DNA of 64,000 bases from Diaminobutyricibacter sp. McL0608 (GTDB lineage Bacteria > Actinomycetota > Actinomycetes > Actinomycetales > Microbacteriaceae). Under the pieces are notes generated by a model. That model did not search any database. It was given only the letters and a program-made list of their open reading frames with translations, and was not told the DNA's origin. The stretch lies in the NCBI RefSeq assembly GCF_039613825.1, contig NZ_CP154826.1, positions 744,001 through 808,000 of the forward strand, written 5' to 3'. The stretch's first letter is position 1, and each line of letters opens with the position of its first letter. Position numbers and translations under genes: made by a program. Positions 41,979 to 51,056 of this stretch are shown here, piece by piece.

Positions 41979-43334
41979 ATGTCGAACACCTCCCTCCCTC
42001 TCGCTCTCGACATCGTCGTGCCCGTGTACAACGAGCAGGCGACGCTCGACACCAGCATCCGCCGGCTCCACGACTACCTCACCGGGCAGATCGACGTCGC
42101 CTGGCGCATCACGATCGCCGACAACGCGAGCACGGATGCGACGGGCGTGATCGCCGAGCGGCTCGTGACCGAGCTGTCCGGCGTGATGGCGGTGCATCTG
42201 GCCGAGAAGGGACGCGGACGCGCGCTCAAACAGGTGTGGGGCAGCTCGCCGGCGGAGGTGCTCGTCTACCTCGACGAAGACCTCTCGACCGACCTGGCAG
42301 CCCTTCCGCCGCTGGTGGCGCCACTCCTGTCCGGCCACTCCGATCTCGCGATCGGCACCCGTCTCGGGCGCAGCGCACGGGTCACCCGCGGAGGCAGACG
42401 TGAGTTCATCTCGCGCAGCTACAACCTGCTCCTGCGCCGCACGATGGCCGTCGGGTTCACGGACGCGCAGTGCGGCTTCAAGGCGATCCGCCGCGACGTC
42501 GCAGACCGGCTCCTTCCGCTCGTCGAAGACAACGCGTGGTTCTTCGACACCGAGCTGCTGATCCTCGCCGAGCGGGCCGGGATGCGCATCCACGAGATCC
42601 CGGTCGACTGGGTCGACGACCCCGACAGCTCGGTCGACATCGTGTCGACGGCGGTCGAGGACATCCGTGGGATGCTGCGGGTCGGCTCCAACATCGCGCG
42701 GGGCCGCATCCCGCTCGAAGCGATCTACGCAGAGTTCGGGCGAAGGCCGTTCGAGCCGCCGAGGCCACCGGGGTTCTTCGGCCAGGTCGTGCGTTTCGGG
42801 GCGGTCGGATTGCTCTCCACGGCGGCATTCGCGCTCCTCTATCTCATGCTGCAGACCGTGATGGCGGCGCAGGCTGCGAATTTCGTCGCGCTGCTGCTCA
42901 CGACCGTGGCGAACACCTGGGCCAACCGGCGCTTCACCTTCGGCGTGCGGGGGAGGCCCGGGGCGGTCAGGCACCAGTTCCAGGGACTGATCGTGTTCGG
43001 CATCGCGTGGGCGATGACGAGCGGATCCCTTCTGCTGCTGAACGTCACCGCACCGAACGCCTCCGCCGAGGTCGAGCTGATCGTCCTGACCGTGGCGAAC
43101 CTGCTCGCGACGCTGGTCCGGTTCGCGCTGCTCCGGCTCTGGGTGTTCAGAGCGCAGACGCGGCGCGGCGGGCGGACGTCGGCTCCGATCGAGCGGCCGG
43201 CTCAGGCCGGCGGACCGGATGCGAAAGCCGCCCACCAGCCGCATCACCGCGGACAGCCCGCCCACGTTCCCACACCATCCGATCTCAACACGGCCGTCGC
43301 GGACGGCCTCCGACAGGAAGCGAATCCCTCATGA
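41979..43334 (+). CDS. GT2 glycosyltransferase with C-terminal GtrA domain (YkcC/DPM1-like)
   Basis: A 452-residue protein. Residues 1-235 are a dolichol/polyprenyl-phosphate sugar synthase-like GT2 domain (DIVVPVYNEQATLD, VYLDEDLSTDL as the metal-binding acidic motif, GTRLGRSARVTRG). About 262-385 is a GtrA-like four-helix membrane domain (VVRFGAVGLLSTAAFALLYL, ANTWANRRFTFG). A hydrophilic tail of about 60 residues ends the protein. It probably makes a polyprenyl-phosphate sugar that the GT39 enzyme encoded next uses (4-nt overlap). ATG at 41979 is chosen; GTG 6 nt upstream is possible. Confidence 0.88.
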   Translation: MSNTSLPLALDIVVPVYNEQATLDTSIRRLHDYLTGQIDVAWRITIADNASTDATGVIAERLVTELSGVMAVHLAEKGRGRALKQVWGSSPAEVLVYLDEDLSTDLAALPPLVAPLLSGHSDLAIGTRLGRSARVTRGGRREFISRSYNLLLRRTMAVGFTDAQCGFKAIRRDVADRLLPLVEDNAWFFDTELLILAERAGMRIHEIPVDWVDDPDSSVDIVSTAVEDIRGMLRVGSNIARGRIPLEAIYAEFGRRPFEPPRPPGFFGQVVRFGAVGLLSTAAFALLYLMLQTVMAAQAANFVALLLTTVANTWANRRFTFGVRGRPGAVRHQFQGLIVFGIAWAMTSGSLLLLNVTAPNASAEVELIVLTVANLLATLVRFALLRLWVFRAQTRRGGRTSAPIERPAQAGGPDAKAAHQPHHRGQPAHVPTPSDLNTAVADGLRQEANPS

Positions 43335-45556
43335 GCGCACCGACATCGACGCCTGCGGGCGCGACTGCAACCCTCCCCGTGCCGGCTCCAGGTCCGGCTC
43401 CGGTTCCGGCTCCCGCTGGGCCACGGGGTCCGGGAGCCGACGACAGGCGGGCGACCAGTGCGGCCGGCCGCCTCGTCGGAGCCGGTGGTGTCGGCCACCG
43501 CATCCGCTCCGCCGGGCGCCGGCTGATCCGCGGCCGAGCCGAGTCGGCGGCCTGGGAGCGCCCAGCGCTCCTCGGCCTGCTCGCCCTCACCGCCGTCCTC
43601 TATCTCTGGGATCTCGGCGCGAGCGGCTGGGCGAACTCGTTCTACTCCGCCGCGGTGCAGGCCGGGTCGGTCGACTGGGAGGCCTTCTTCTACGGTTCCA
43701 GTGACGCGGCCAACTCGATCACCGTCGACAAGCCGCCCGCGAGCCTGTGGATCATGGCGCTCTCGGTCCGGATCTTCGGTCTCAGCTCGTGGAGCATCCT
43801 CGTTCCTGAAGCCCTCATGGGCGTCGCCACGGTCGCCATCGTGTACTGCATCGTGCGACGCAACTTCTCGGCGAAGACCGCACTTCTGGCGGGCGGAGTG
43901 CTGGCGATCACCCCGGTCGCCGCGCTGATGTTCCGGTTCAACAACCCGGATGCGCTGCTCGTCCTGCTGCTCGCCGCGGCGACCTATTTCACCCTGCGGG
44001 GCATCGAATCCGGGCGTCTGCGCTGGGTGATCTGGGCCGGCGTCGCCGTCGGGTTCGGGTTCCTCACCAAGCAGTTGCAGGCCTTCCTCATCCTCCCGGC
44101 GCTGGCCGGGGTTTACCTCGCAGTCGCACCCGTCTCCCTGCGCACACGGTTCGGGCACCTGTTCGCCGCACTCGGCGCGGTGGTCGTCTCGGCCGGATGG
44201 TGGGTCGCAGTCGTCGAGCTCGTCCCGGCGACGCTGCGCCCGTACATCGGCGGATCCCAGACCAACAGCTTCCTCGAGCTCACCTTCGGCTACAACGGAC
44301 TCGGACGCCTGACCGGCAATGAGACCGGCAGCGTCACCGGCGGCGGCGGAACCGCGGCCGGCGGAGGAGCAGGGATGTGGGGTGCCACCGGCATCTTCCG
44401 GCTCTTCGAGAACGAGGTCGGCGGGCAGATCGCGTGGCTGTTGCCGGCATCCATCGTGCTCTTCGTCGCGGCGTTGGTGCTCGGCAGACGGGCGAAGCGA
44501 ACGGATGCGCGCCGAGCGACGCTCCTCCTGTTCGGCGGCTGGTTGATCGTCACCGCCGTCGCGTTCAGCTTCATGGCGGGCATCTTCCACGCCTACTACA
44601 CGGTGGCGCTCGCCCCGGCGCTCGCCGGTGTCGTCGCAATCGGCGCTGGAGCCGTCTGGGCCGTGCGCGAGCGGCTGTGGGTGCGCATCCTGGCCGCCGC
44701 GACGGTGCTCGGGACTGCAGTGTGGGCATACGTGCTGCTGGCCCGGGCTGAAACCTGGCTTCCCTGGCTGAAGTTCCTGGTCGTTGCGCTCGCGCTCGTC
44801 GCGGCGGTGCTGCTCCTGCTGCCGCGTCGGGGGCGGATGCTCGCAGCCGCCACGATCGCCGTCGCGCTCTCGAGCACGCTGCTCGCGCCCGCCGCCTATT
44901 CGCTCGAGACCGTCTCGACGCCGCACTCCGGGTCGATCGTGACAGCAGGTCCGACCGTGAGCGGGGCGATGGGCGGCTTCGGCGGACGTCCCGGTGGTGG
45001 CGCCGGTGGGGCGCCGGGTGGCGCTGGCGGGGCTGGCGGCCCGGGTGCGAACGGCGGGTTCGGCGGCAACGTGGGTGCTGCCCCGGGCCAGCCGCCCGCG
45101 CAGGGTACGACCGGTGGTGCGACGACCCAGGGTGGTGCGACGACAGGTGGCGGGACGGCGGCGCAGCCCGGAGGCGGCGGCGCGGGCGGCCTGCTCGACT
45201 CGGGTTCGGTGAGTGCGAGCGTGAAAGCCCTGCTGCTGAAGAACGCCGACGCGTACAAGTGGGTCGCGGCAGCCGTGGGGTCGAACAGTGCCGCCGGCTA
45301 CCAGTTGGCGACAGGCAAGGCTGTGATGCCGATCGGCGGCTTCAACGGAAGCGATCCGTCGCCGACACTGGCCGAGTTCAAGGCCGATGTCGCTGCGGGC
45401 ACGATCCACTACTTCATCGCGGGCGGTGTCGGTGGGCAGGCGAATGGGGGAAGCAACTCCTCGAGCAGCATCGCGAGCTGGGTGGAGCAGAACTTCACCG
45501 CGAGCACGGTCGGAGGCGTGACCCTCTACGATCTGTCGAGCGGCTCTGCGCAGTGA
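43331..45556 (+). CDS. GT39-family membrane glycosyltransferase (YkcB/ArnT-like)
   Basis: A 741-residue multi-pass enzyme. The Pro/Ala-rich cytoplasmic head spans 1-65. Then a GT-C core of about 10-11 helices begins near LLGLLALTAVLYLWDLG, with the family segment FYGSSDAANSITVDKPPAS, whose D is the likely catalytic acid of the first loop. A Gly/Ala-rich low-complexity linker (about 545-625) leads to a conserved C-terminal extracellular domain (KWVAAAVGSNSAAGYQLATG, IGGFNGSDPSPTLAEF, IHYFIAGG). It is overlapped by the GT2 gene. Such pairs transfer a sugar from a lipid carrier to envelope polymers; the acceptor is not known. Confidence 0.88.
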   Translation: MSAPTSTPAGATATLPVPAPGPAPVPAPAGPRGPGADDRRATSAAGRLVGAGGVGHRIRSAGRRLIRGRAESAAWERPALLGLLALTAVLYLWDLGASGWANSFYSAAVQAGSVDWEAFFYGSSDAANSITVDKPPASLWIMALSVRIFGLSSWSILVPEALMGVATVAIVYCIVRRNFSAKTALLAGGVLAITPVAALMFRFNNPDALLVLLLAAATYFTLRGIESGRLRWVIWAGVAVGFGFLTKQLQAFLILPALAGVYLAVAPVSLRTRFGHLFAALGAVVVSAGWWVAVVELVPATLRPYIGGSQTNSFLELTFGYNGLGRLTGNETGSVTGGGGTAAGGGAGMWGATGIFRLFENEVGGQIAWLLPASIVLFVAALVLGRRAKRTDARRATLLLFGGWLIVTAVAFSFMAGIFHAYYTVALAPALAGVVAIGAGAVWAVRERLWVRILAAATVLGTAVWAYVLLARAETWLPWLKFLVVALALVAAVLLLLPRRGRMLAAATIAVALSSTLLAPAAYSLETVSTPHSGSIVTAGPTVSGAMGGFGGRPGGGAGGAPGGAGGAGGPGANGGFGGNVGAAPGQPPAQGTTGGATTQGGATTGGGTAAQPGGGGAGGLLDSGSVSASVKALLLKNADAYKWVAAAVGSNSAAGYQLATGKAVMPIGGFNGSDPSPTLAEFKADVAAGTIHYFIAGGVGGQANGGSNSSSSIASWVEQNFTASTVGGVTLYDLSSGSAQ

Positions 45557-45586
45557 ACCGGAGCCCGACGACCGCGTAGCACGATG

Positions 45587-45652
45587 CGCCGAATGTCGGT
45601 GGACCCCACCATGATGGAGACATGACGGAAAACGGGCCACCGACATTCGGCG
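45587..45652. repeat. Inverted repeat spanning the start of the APC permease gene
   Basis: Perfect 16-bp arms, CGCCGAATGTCGGTGG (45587-45602) and its complement (45637-45652), around 34 nt that contain the putative -10 box (CATGAT) and the ATG at 45622. Unlike the other hairpins, one arm lies in coding sequence. In read-through RNA the hairpin would hide the start codon. Confidence 0.75.
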
Positions 45653-47070
45653 TGCCGTCTGGTGTGCCGTCTGGCGCATCCCCGACGGCCACGGCCACTC
45701 CACCGCACGGCCATCTGGGTCTGGCCGGGGGCACGGCGCTGTACGTGGCCGCGGTGCTCGGCACGGGCATTCTGGTACTCCCCGCGCTCGCCGCCGCTGC
45801 CGCGGGACCGGGCGCCATCCTCGCCGTCGCCGCGCTCGCGATCATCTCGATCCCACTCGCGGCGACCTTCGCCGCGCTTGCTCGCCGCTATCCGGATGCG
45901 GGCGGGGTTGCCACGTTCGCCCGTCGTGCGTTCGGTCCGACGGCGGCCCGCGTGATCAGTTACTGGTTCTTCTTCGGCACGCCGATCGGCGCCCCGATCG
46001 CCGCCCTGATGACCGCCGAGTACGTCGTCGCGGTCATCGGCGGCACCCGCACCACGACCGTGGTGATCGCGATCGCGCTCATCGCGATCCCGGTCGTCGT
46101 GACAGCCTTCGGCGTCCGCTTCGCCGGGTGGCTGCAGCTTGTGCTCTCCGCCGCGCTGGTCGCAGTGCTCGTCTTCGTACTGGCTTCCGCCCTCCCGCAC
46201 GCGGACGCGGCGAATCTCACACCGTTCCTGCCGCACGGCCTCACCGGGGTCGGCGCTGCGATGAGCCTCTACATCTGGGCGTTCGCCGGGTGGGAGGCCG
46301 TCGCGGGCATCGGCGGCGAGTTCCGCCATCCGAATCGCGACATCCCGAGAGCGACAGCGCTCGCGCTCGTGATCGTCTCGGTCGCCTACCTCGCCGTCCA
46401 GACCACGACGGTCGCCGTGCTCGGTGGCAAGGCCGCCACCAGCGCCGTGCCGCTGCTCGACCTCGTCCTCGTCTCGAGCGGGCGGAGCGGTGGGGTCGTC
46501 GTCGCCGCAATCGCCGCGATCGTCGTCACGGGGGTGTTCAACGCCTACCTCGCCGCGTTCAGCAAGCTGGGTGCGGCGATGGGACGCGATGGCGACCTTC
46601 CGCGCTGGTTCGGCCGTGGTGTCGAGAACGGCGGAGTGGCCAGGCGCGGCCTGCTCCTGTCGGCCGTGATCATGGCGATCTACTCCGTCTTCGTCATGTC
46701 GATCGGCGAACTGCAGCCGGTCATCCTCATCCACACCAGCATCGCCGCCTCCGTCTACGGGGTCGGCGTCGCGTCGGCGCTCGTGCTGCTTCCCCGGTGG
46801 TCGATGGGGTGGTGGATGGCCGCAGCCTCCTCGCTGTTCGCGGCCGGGCTCCTTGCGCTGGCAGGTCCGAACCTCGTCTGGCCGTTCGGGATCGCGCTCG
46901 TCGCCGTGCTGGTGGGTGTGATCCTGCGCCGACGCGCCCGGTCACGCGAGCGCGTGGCCGGTGTCTCGCATCCTGAGCCCGAAGCGGCGAGCTCGATTGC
47001 CGGGCCGACGGCGGAGTCCTGCGAAGCTGCTGATCATGCAGCCGGCGCGCTGTCCGTCGAGCGTCCGTAG
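45622..47070 (+). CDS. APC-superfamily amino acid permease
   Basis: A 482-residue transporter with about twelve helices after a 30-residue Pro/Thr/Gly-rich head. TALYVAAVLGTGILVLPALAAAAAGPGAI is the helix-1 signature of the APC family, and WAFAGWEAVAGIGGEFRHPNRDIPRAT the conserved helix-6 region. The start is uncertain: ATG at 45622 has a CATGAT -10 box 6 nt upstream, but the first 10 codons are one arm of a 16-bp inverted repeat, and the GTG at 45652 would give a shorter protein without losing any helix. The transported amino acid is not known. Confidence 0.85.
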   Translation: MTENGPPTFGVPSGVPSGASPTATATPPHGHLGLAGGTALYVAAVLGTGILVLPALAAAAAGPGAILAVAALAIISIPLAATFAALARRYPDAGGVATFARRAFGPTAARVISYWFFFGTPIGAPIAALMTAEYVVAVIGGTRTTTVVIAIALIAIPVVVTAFGVRFAGWLQLVLSAALVAVLVFVLASALPHADAANLTPFLPHGLTGVGAAMSLYIWAFAGWEAVAGIGGEFRHPNRDIPRATALALVIVSVAYLAVQTTTVAVLGGKAATSAVPLLDLVLVSSGRSGGVVVAAIAAIVVTGVFNAYLAAFSKLGAAMGRDGDLPRWFGRGVENGGVARRGLLLSAVIMAIYSVFVMSIGELQPVILIHTSIAASVYGVGVASALVLLPRWSMGWWMAAASSLFAAGLLALAGPNLVWPFGIALVAVLVGVILRRRARSRERVAGVSHPEPEAASSIAGPTAESCEAADHAAGALSVERP

Positions 47071-47126
47071 CGCCGCAGCGCATTGATACACCGGTTCGAG
47101 ACTACGGACTCGCCGACGTATGCCGT

Positions 47127-47183
47127 CGAGCACAGGAAAACGCACCCCGAATCGCAGGATCGGACAGCCTTTTCCTGTGCTCG
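47127..47183. terminator. Intergenic hairpin, CGAGCACAGG family
   Basis: Perfect 14-bp arms CGAGCACAGGAAAA (47127-47140) and TTTTCCTGTGCTCG (47170-47183) around 29 nt. It is the third member of the family with 4351 and 28615 and follows the APC permease gene. Confidence 0.8.
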
Positions 47184-47260
47184 CGACCTGTGGTCTGCAT
47201 AATGGAACCCGTCCCAGCCGACCGGCGCTGGTGCGAACGCCGATCGATCGGATTGACCGC

Positions 47261-48292
47261 GTGACCGAAGAGACGCCGAAAGGCCGCGCGCCGAGCATGC
47301 GCGACGTCGCTCGGATCGCAGGGGTGTCGCACCAGACGGTGTCGCGGGTGATCAACCATCACCCGAGCATCCGGGAATCCACCAAGCAGCGGGTTCTCGC
47401 CGTCATGGACGAACTGCAGTACCGGCCGAATCGGGCCGCCCGCGCCCTCGTCACCAGCCGGTCCAACACGATCGGGGTTCTCGCGGCCTCGGCGGCGTCG
47501 CTCTACGGACCCGCCAGCAGTATCAGCGCGATCGAGGATGCGGCTCGCGACGCGGGCTACTACGTCACCGTTGCGCATCTCGGCAGCCTCGACCACGACG
47601 ACATCGTCGCAGCGATCGACCACCTGATGGCACAGGCGGTCGAAGGGGTCGTGGTCGTCGCGCCCCAAGCACCCGTGCTGGAAGCGATCTCCGCCGTCTC
47701 GATCGGGGTTCCCTACGTCACCATGCAGACGGCCGGTGTCCTCGAAGGCCACGAACTCTCCGTCGACCAGATCGCCGGCGCGCGCAAGGCCACGCGCCAC
47801 CTGATCGAACTGGGTCACCGGAACATCGTCCATCTCGCGGGCCCCCAGGACTGGCTCGAGGCCAGGGCGAGGATGAAGGGCTTCTACGACGAGCTCGACG
47901 TCGCTGGACTGCCGCGCACGGAGGCGATCCTCGGCGACTGGACGGCGGACTTCGGGTTCGAAGCGGGCCACGCACTCTTTGCGGACTCGAGCGTGACGGC
48001 GGTGTTCTCGTCGAACGACCAGATGGCCCTGGGCCTGCTTCACGCGATCCGCGATGCCGGACTCGACGTTCCGGGCGACGTCAGCGTGGTCGGGTTCGAC
48101 GACATCCCCGAGGCGGCCCACTTCTGGCCGCCCCTGACGACGGTCCGTCAGGACTTCGGCGAGCTTGGCCGGCGATGCATAGCGCTGCTTCTCGCGGACA
48201 TCGACGGAATCACTTCGCCGGTCGACGAGGTCGTGCAGCCCCAGCTCATCGTGCGCGCGTCGACCGCGCGGCTCAACCTGTCCCGTTCATAA
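47261..48292 (+). CDS. LacI-family regulator, probable AraR
   Basis: A 343-residue repressor: helix-turn-helix SMRDVARIAGVSHQTVSRVI, hinge RPNRAARALVTSRSNTIGVL, then the effector domain ending GDVSVVGFDDIPEAAHFWPPL. The GTG at 47261 gives a 14-residue leader before the DNA-binding helix; no ribosome site is evident, and a CATAAT box at 47198 may be its -10. It lies just upstream of araBDA on the same strand, separated by a long hairpin and the palindrome AATGTTACCGTTCACATT, so control of the arabinose operon is likely. Confidence 0.88.
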   Translation: MTEETPKGRAPSMRDVARIAGVSHQTVSRVINHHPSIRESTKQRVLAVMDELQYRPNRAARALVTSRSNTIGVLAASAASLYGPASSISAIEDAARDAGYYVTVAHLGSLDHDDIVAAIDHLMAQAVEGVVVVAPQAPVLEAISAVSIGVPYVTMQTAGVLEGHELSVDQIAGARKATRHLIELGHRNIVHLAGPQDWLEARARMKGFYDELDVAGLPRTEAILGDWTADFGFEAGHALFADSSVTAVFSSNDQMALGLLHAIRDAGLDVPGDVSVVGFDDIPEAAHFWPPLTTVRQDFGELGRRCIALLLADIDGITSPVDEVVQPQLIVRASTARLNLSRS

Positions 48293-48384
48293 AACAGGAG
48301 TTCGTGTGACTGGCGTGACTGTTGCGCATCCGGATGCCCGGTTCGGGCCTCGTCTGTCGCGTCTGTCACACGAACTCCTGTTTT
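48291..48384 (+). terminator. Long hairpin between the AraR-like gene and araB
   Basis: Perfect 20-bp arms, AAAACAGGAGTTCGTGTGAC (48291-48310) and its complement (48365-48384). The first arm overlaps the regulator stop codon. The 54-nt loop contains GCATCCGGATGC. The second arm ends in TTTTG, a partial U-tract. Confidence 0.8.
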
Positions 48385-48432
48385 GTGAACACGACTGACC
48401 GGTGGCGCAGGCTCCGGCCACCCCGCCGCAGC

Positions 48433-48488
48433 TTGACAGCCTGCCGGAGCCCGCGTGTACCATGGACCACAATGTTACCGTTCACATT
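48433..48488 (+). promoter_or_regulatory. araB promoter with LacI/AraR-type operator
   Basis: TTGACA at 48433-48438, with TGTACC (48456, 17-nt spacer) or TACCAT (48458) as -10. Palindrome AATGTTACCGTTCACATT (48471-48488) lies at the expected transcription start. It resembles ATGTTAGCGNTAACAT sites of arabinose regulators. The ribosome site AAAGGAG follows at about 48532. Confidence 0.75.
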
Positions 48489-48543
48489 AACGAGCGGACC
48501 AGCAATCCGACGCGACCTCCGGCCGCGCGACAAAGGAGTCATC

Positions 48544-50343
48544 GTGACGAACACTGAGCCGGCCGGCGCATCCCCGGATCGCTACGTCATCGGCGTCGAC
48601 TACGGCACCCTCTCCGGGCGCGCGGTCGTCGTGCGCGTCTCCGACGGCGCCGAACTCGGCTCGGCCGTGCTCGACTATCCGCACGCCGTCATGGACGCGA
48701 CGCTCGCCTCGACCGGCGCGACGCTCCCGCCGGACTGGGCGCTGCAGGTCCCTGCCGACTACGTCGAGGTCCTCCGCACCGCCGTCCCGGCCGCAGTCAC
48801 GGCGGCCGGCATCGACCCGGCGCAGGTGATCGGTATCGGAACCGACTTCACCGCCTGCACCGTTCTCCCCCTCACCGCCGACGGCATCCCGCTCAGTGAG
48901 CTTGCCGAGTTCGCCGACCGCCCGCACGCCTACGTGAAGCTCTGGAAGCACCACGCGGCGCAGCCGCAGGCCGACCGCATCAACACCCTGGCGGCCGAGC
49001 GGGGCGAAAGCTGGCTGCCGCGCTACGGGGGACTGATCTCGAGCGAGTGGGAGTTCGCCAAGGGCCTTCAGCTCCTCGAAGAGGACCCGGAGATCTACGA
49101 CCGCATGGACCACTGGGTCGAGGCGGCGGACTGGATCATCTGGCAGTTGACCGGCCGTTACGTCCGCAACGCCTGCACCGCGGGCTACAAGGGGATCCTC
49201 CAGGACGGCCAGTATCCGAGCCGCGACTTCCTCGCCGCGCTCAACCCCGAGTTCGCAGGTTTCGCCGACGACAAGGTCGCCCACGAGATCGGTCGGCTGG
49301 GTGATGCTGCCGGAACCTTGTCCGCGCAGGCCGCTGCATGGACCGGCCTGCCCGAGGGCATCGCGGTCGCTGTCGGAAACGTGGATGCGCACGTCACCGC
49401 CCCCGCCGCCCAGGCGGTCGAGCCCGGGCAGATGGTCGCGATCATGGGAACATCCACCTGCCACGTGATGAACGGCGACATCCTGACCGAGGTCCCAGGG
49501 ATGTGCGGCGTGGTGGACGGCGGCATCGTCTCGGGCCTCTACGGCTACGAGGCCGGCCAGTCGGGCGTCGGCGACATCTTCGCCTGGTATGTCGAGAACC
49601 AGGTTCCGGGCGCGTACACCGAGGCTGCGCTCGCGGCCGGGGTGAGCATCCACCAGTACCTCACGTCGCTCATCGAGGACCAGCCGGTCGGCGGGCACGG
49701 ACTCGTCGCCCTCGACTGGCAGTCGGGCAACCGCTCCGTGCTCGTCGACCACGAACTGTCGGGAGTCGTCCTCGGCACCACACTCTCCACCCGGCCGGAG
49801 GAGGTCTACCGTGCACTTCTCGAGGCCACCGCGTTCGGAACGCGCACGATCGTCGAGACCTTTGCGGCGAGCGGCGTTCCGGTGAACGAATTCATCGTCG
49901 CCGGCGGCCTGCTGAAGAACGCGTTCCTCATGCAGGTGTACAGCGACGTCCTCCGGCTGCCGATCTCGACGATCGCCAGCGAGCAGGGTCCGGCCCTCGG
50001 CTCGGCGATCCACGCCGCTGTCGCTGCGGGCGCCTACCCGGATGTGCGGGCCGCCGGGTCCGCGATGGGCAAGCTCGATCGCGCCGTCTACACGCCGAAC
50101 GAGGCTTCGGCGGCCGCCTACGATCGCCTGTATGCCGAGTACCGCGAGCTCCACGACTACTTCGGTCGAGGCGGCAACGATGTGATGCATCGACTGCGCG
50201 CGCTCCGGCGCGACGCCCTCGCGGGGCGTGGGTCGGATGCGGCGAGCGGCCCCGTGCCGCGCGCGCCCGGCCGACACTCGGCTGAGACGGCCGTCGTCTC
50301 CTCAGACACCGAGACCCCTGCCGTCGAAGGGGTCGCCCTGTGA
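48544..50343 (+). CDS. araB: L-ribulokinase
   Basis: A 599-residue FGGY kinase: GVDYGTLSGRAVVVRV at the N-terminus, the ribulokinase segments GIGTDFTACTVLPL, RPHAYVKLWKHHAAQPQADRIN, ISSEWEFAKGLQLLEE and GTSTCHVMNGD, and the second FGGY signature FIVAGGLLKNAFLMQVYSDV. It phosphorylates L-ribulose with ATP. The GTG start follows AAAGGAG. About 40 C-terminal residues (SDAASGPVPRAPGRHSAETA) extend beyond the family norm and are low-complexity. It is the first gene of araBDA and overlaps araD by GTGA. Confidence 0.96.
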   Translation: MTNTEPAGASPDRYVIGVDYGTLSGRAVVVRVSDGAELGSAVLDYPHAVMDATLASTGATLPPDWALQVPADYVEVLRTAVPAAVTAAGIDPAQVIGIGTDFTACTVLPLTADGIPLSELAEFADRPHAYVKLWKHHAAQPQADRINTLAAERGESWLPRYGGLISSEWEFAKGLQLLEEDPEIYDRMDHWVEAADWIIWQLTGRYVRNACTAGYKGILQDGQYPSRDFLAALNPEFAGFADDKVAHEIGRLGDAAGTLSAQAAAWTGLPEGIAVAVGNVDAHVTAPAAQAVEPGQMVAIMGTSTCHVMNGDILTEVPGMCGVVDGGIVSGLYGYEAGQSGVGDIFAWYVENQVPGAYTEAALAAGVSIHQYLTSLIEDQPVGGHGLVALDWQSGNRSVLVDHELSGVVLGTTLSTRPEEVYRALLEATAFGTRTIVETFAASGVPVNEFIVAGGLLKNAFLMQVYSDVLRLPISTIASEQGPALGSAIHAAVAAGAYPDVRAAGSAMGKLDRAVYTPNEASAAAYDRLYAEYRELHDYFGRGGNDVMHRLRALRRDALAGRGSDAASGPVPRAPGRHSAETAVVSSDTETPAVEGVAL

Positions 50344-51056
50344 GCGCGCCGGCGTTCACCGCGCAGATCGAGCAGGCGATCGACCGCACCCGCGCCGACG
50401 TCTCCGCCCTCCACGCGCAACTCGTCTCGAACGGGCTCGTCGTCTGGACCGGCGGCAACGTCTCCGGCCGCGTCCCCGGAGCAGACCTCTTCGTCATCAA
50501 GCCGAGCGGCGTCGACTACGGCGATCTCGCCCCGCACACCATGATCCTGTGCGACCTCGACGGTGCCGTCATCCCCGGCACGCCCGGCAGCGACCGTTCA
50601 CCCTCGAGCGACACCGCCGCGCACGCCTACGTGTATCGCAACATGCCCGAGGTCGGCGGGGTCGTGCACACGCACTCCACGTACGCGACCGCGTGGGCCG
50701 CGCGCGGCGAGCCGATCCCGTGCGTGATCACGGCGATGGCCGATGAGTTCGGCGGCGACATCCCGGTCGGCCCGTTCGCGATCATCGGCGACGATTCGAT
50801 CGGGCGCGGCATCGTCGCCACCCTGAGCGGCCACCGTTCCCGCGCCGTCCTCATGCAGAACCACGGCCCGTTCGCGATCGGAAGCGACGCGCGCGACGCG
50901 GTGAAGGCCGCTGTGATGCTCGAAGACGTCGCGCGAACCGTGCACATCGCGCGCCAGGGCGGTCCACTCATCCCTCTTCCGCAGGATGCGATCGATGCGC
51001 TCTTCCACCGTTACCAGAACGTGTATGGCCAGACCACTGAAAAGGAAACCGACTGA
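50340..51056 (+). CDS. araD: L-ribulose-5-phosphate 4-epimerase
   Basis: A 238-residue class II aldolase-family enzyme. [15 protein letters not shown] and [11 protein letters not shown] bind the phosphate. The zinc site includes [16 protein letters not shown] (two histidines) and the later [10 protein letters not shown]. It converts L-ribulose-5-phosphate into D-xylulose-5-phosphate, linking arabinose to the pentose phosphate pathway. It is translationally coupled to araB and araA (TGATG junction). Confidence 0.95.
   Translation: MSAPAFTAQIEQAIDRTRADVSALHAQLVSNGLVVWTGGNVSGRVPGADLFVIKPSGVDYGDLAPHTMILCDLDGAVIPGTPGSDRSPSSDTAAHAYVYRNMPEVGGVVHTHSTYATAWAARGEPIPCVITAMADEFGGDIPVGPFAIIGDDSIGRGIVATLSGHRSRAVLMQNHGPFAIGSDARDAVKAAVMLEDVARTVHIARQGGPLIPLPQDAIDALFHRYQNVYGQTTEKETD

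Noticed and set aside
44970-45190. Gly-rich DNA repeats in the GT39 gene as a mobile or recombination element
   Set aside because: The repeats follow from Gly/Ala/Thr codons in a low-complexity linker common in this family of actinobacterial enzymes; the frame is intact on both sides.
42470-45556. A 1028-codon reading that joins the glycosyltransferase region to the GT39 gene
   Set aside because: Its first 290 codons are an out-of-frame reading of the GT2-GtrA gene; the true GT39 start is the ATG at 43331, coupled by a 4-nt overlap.
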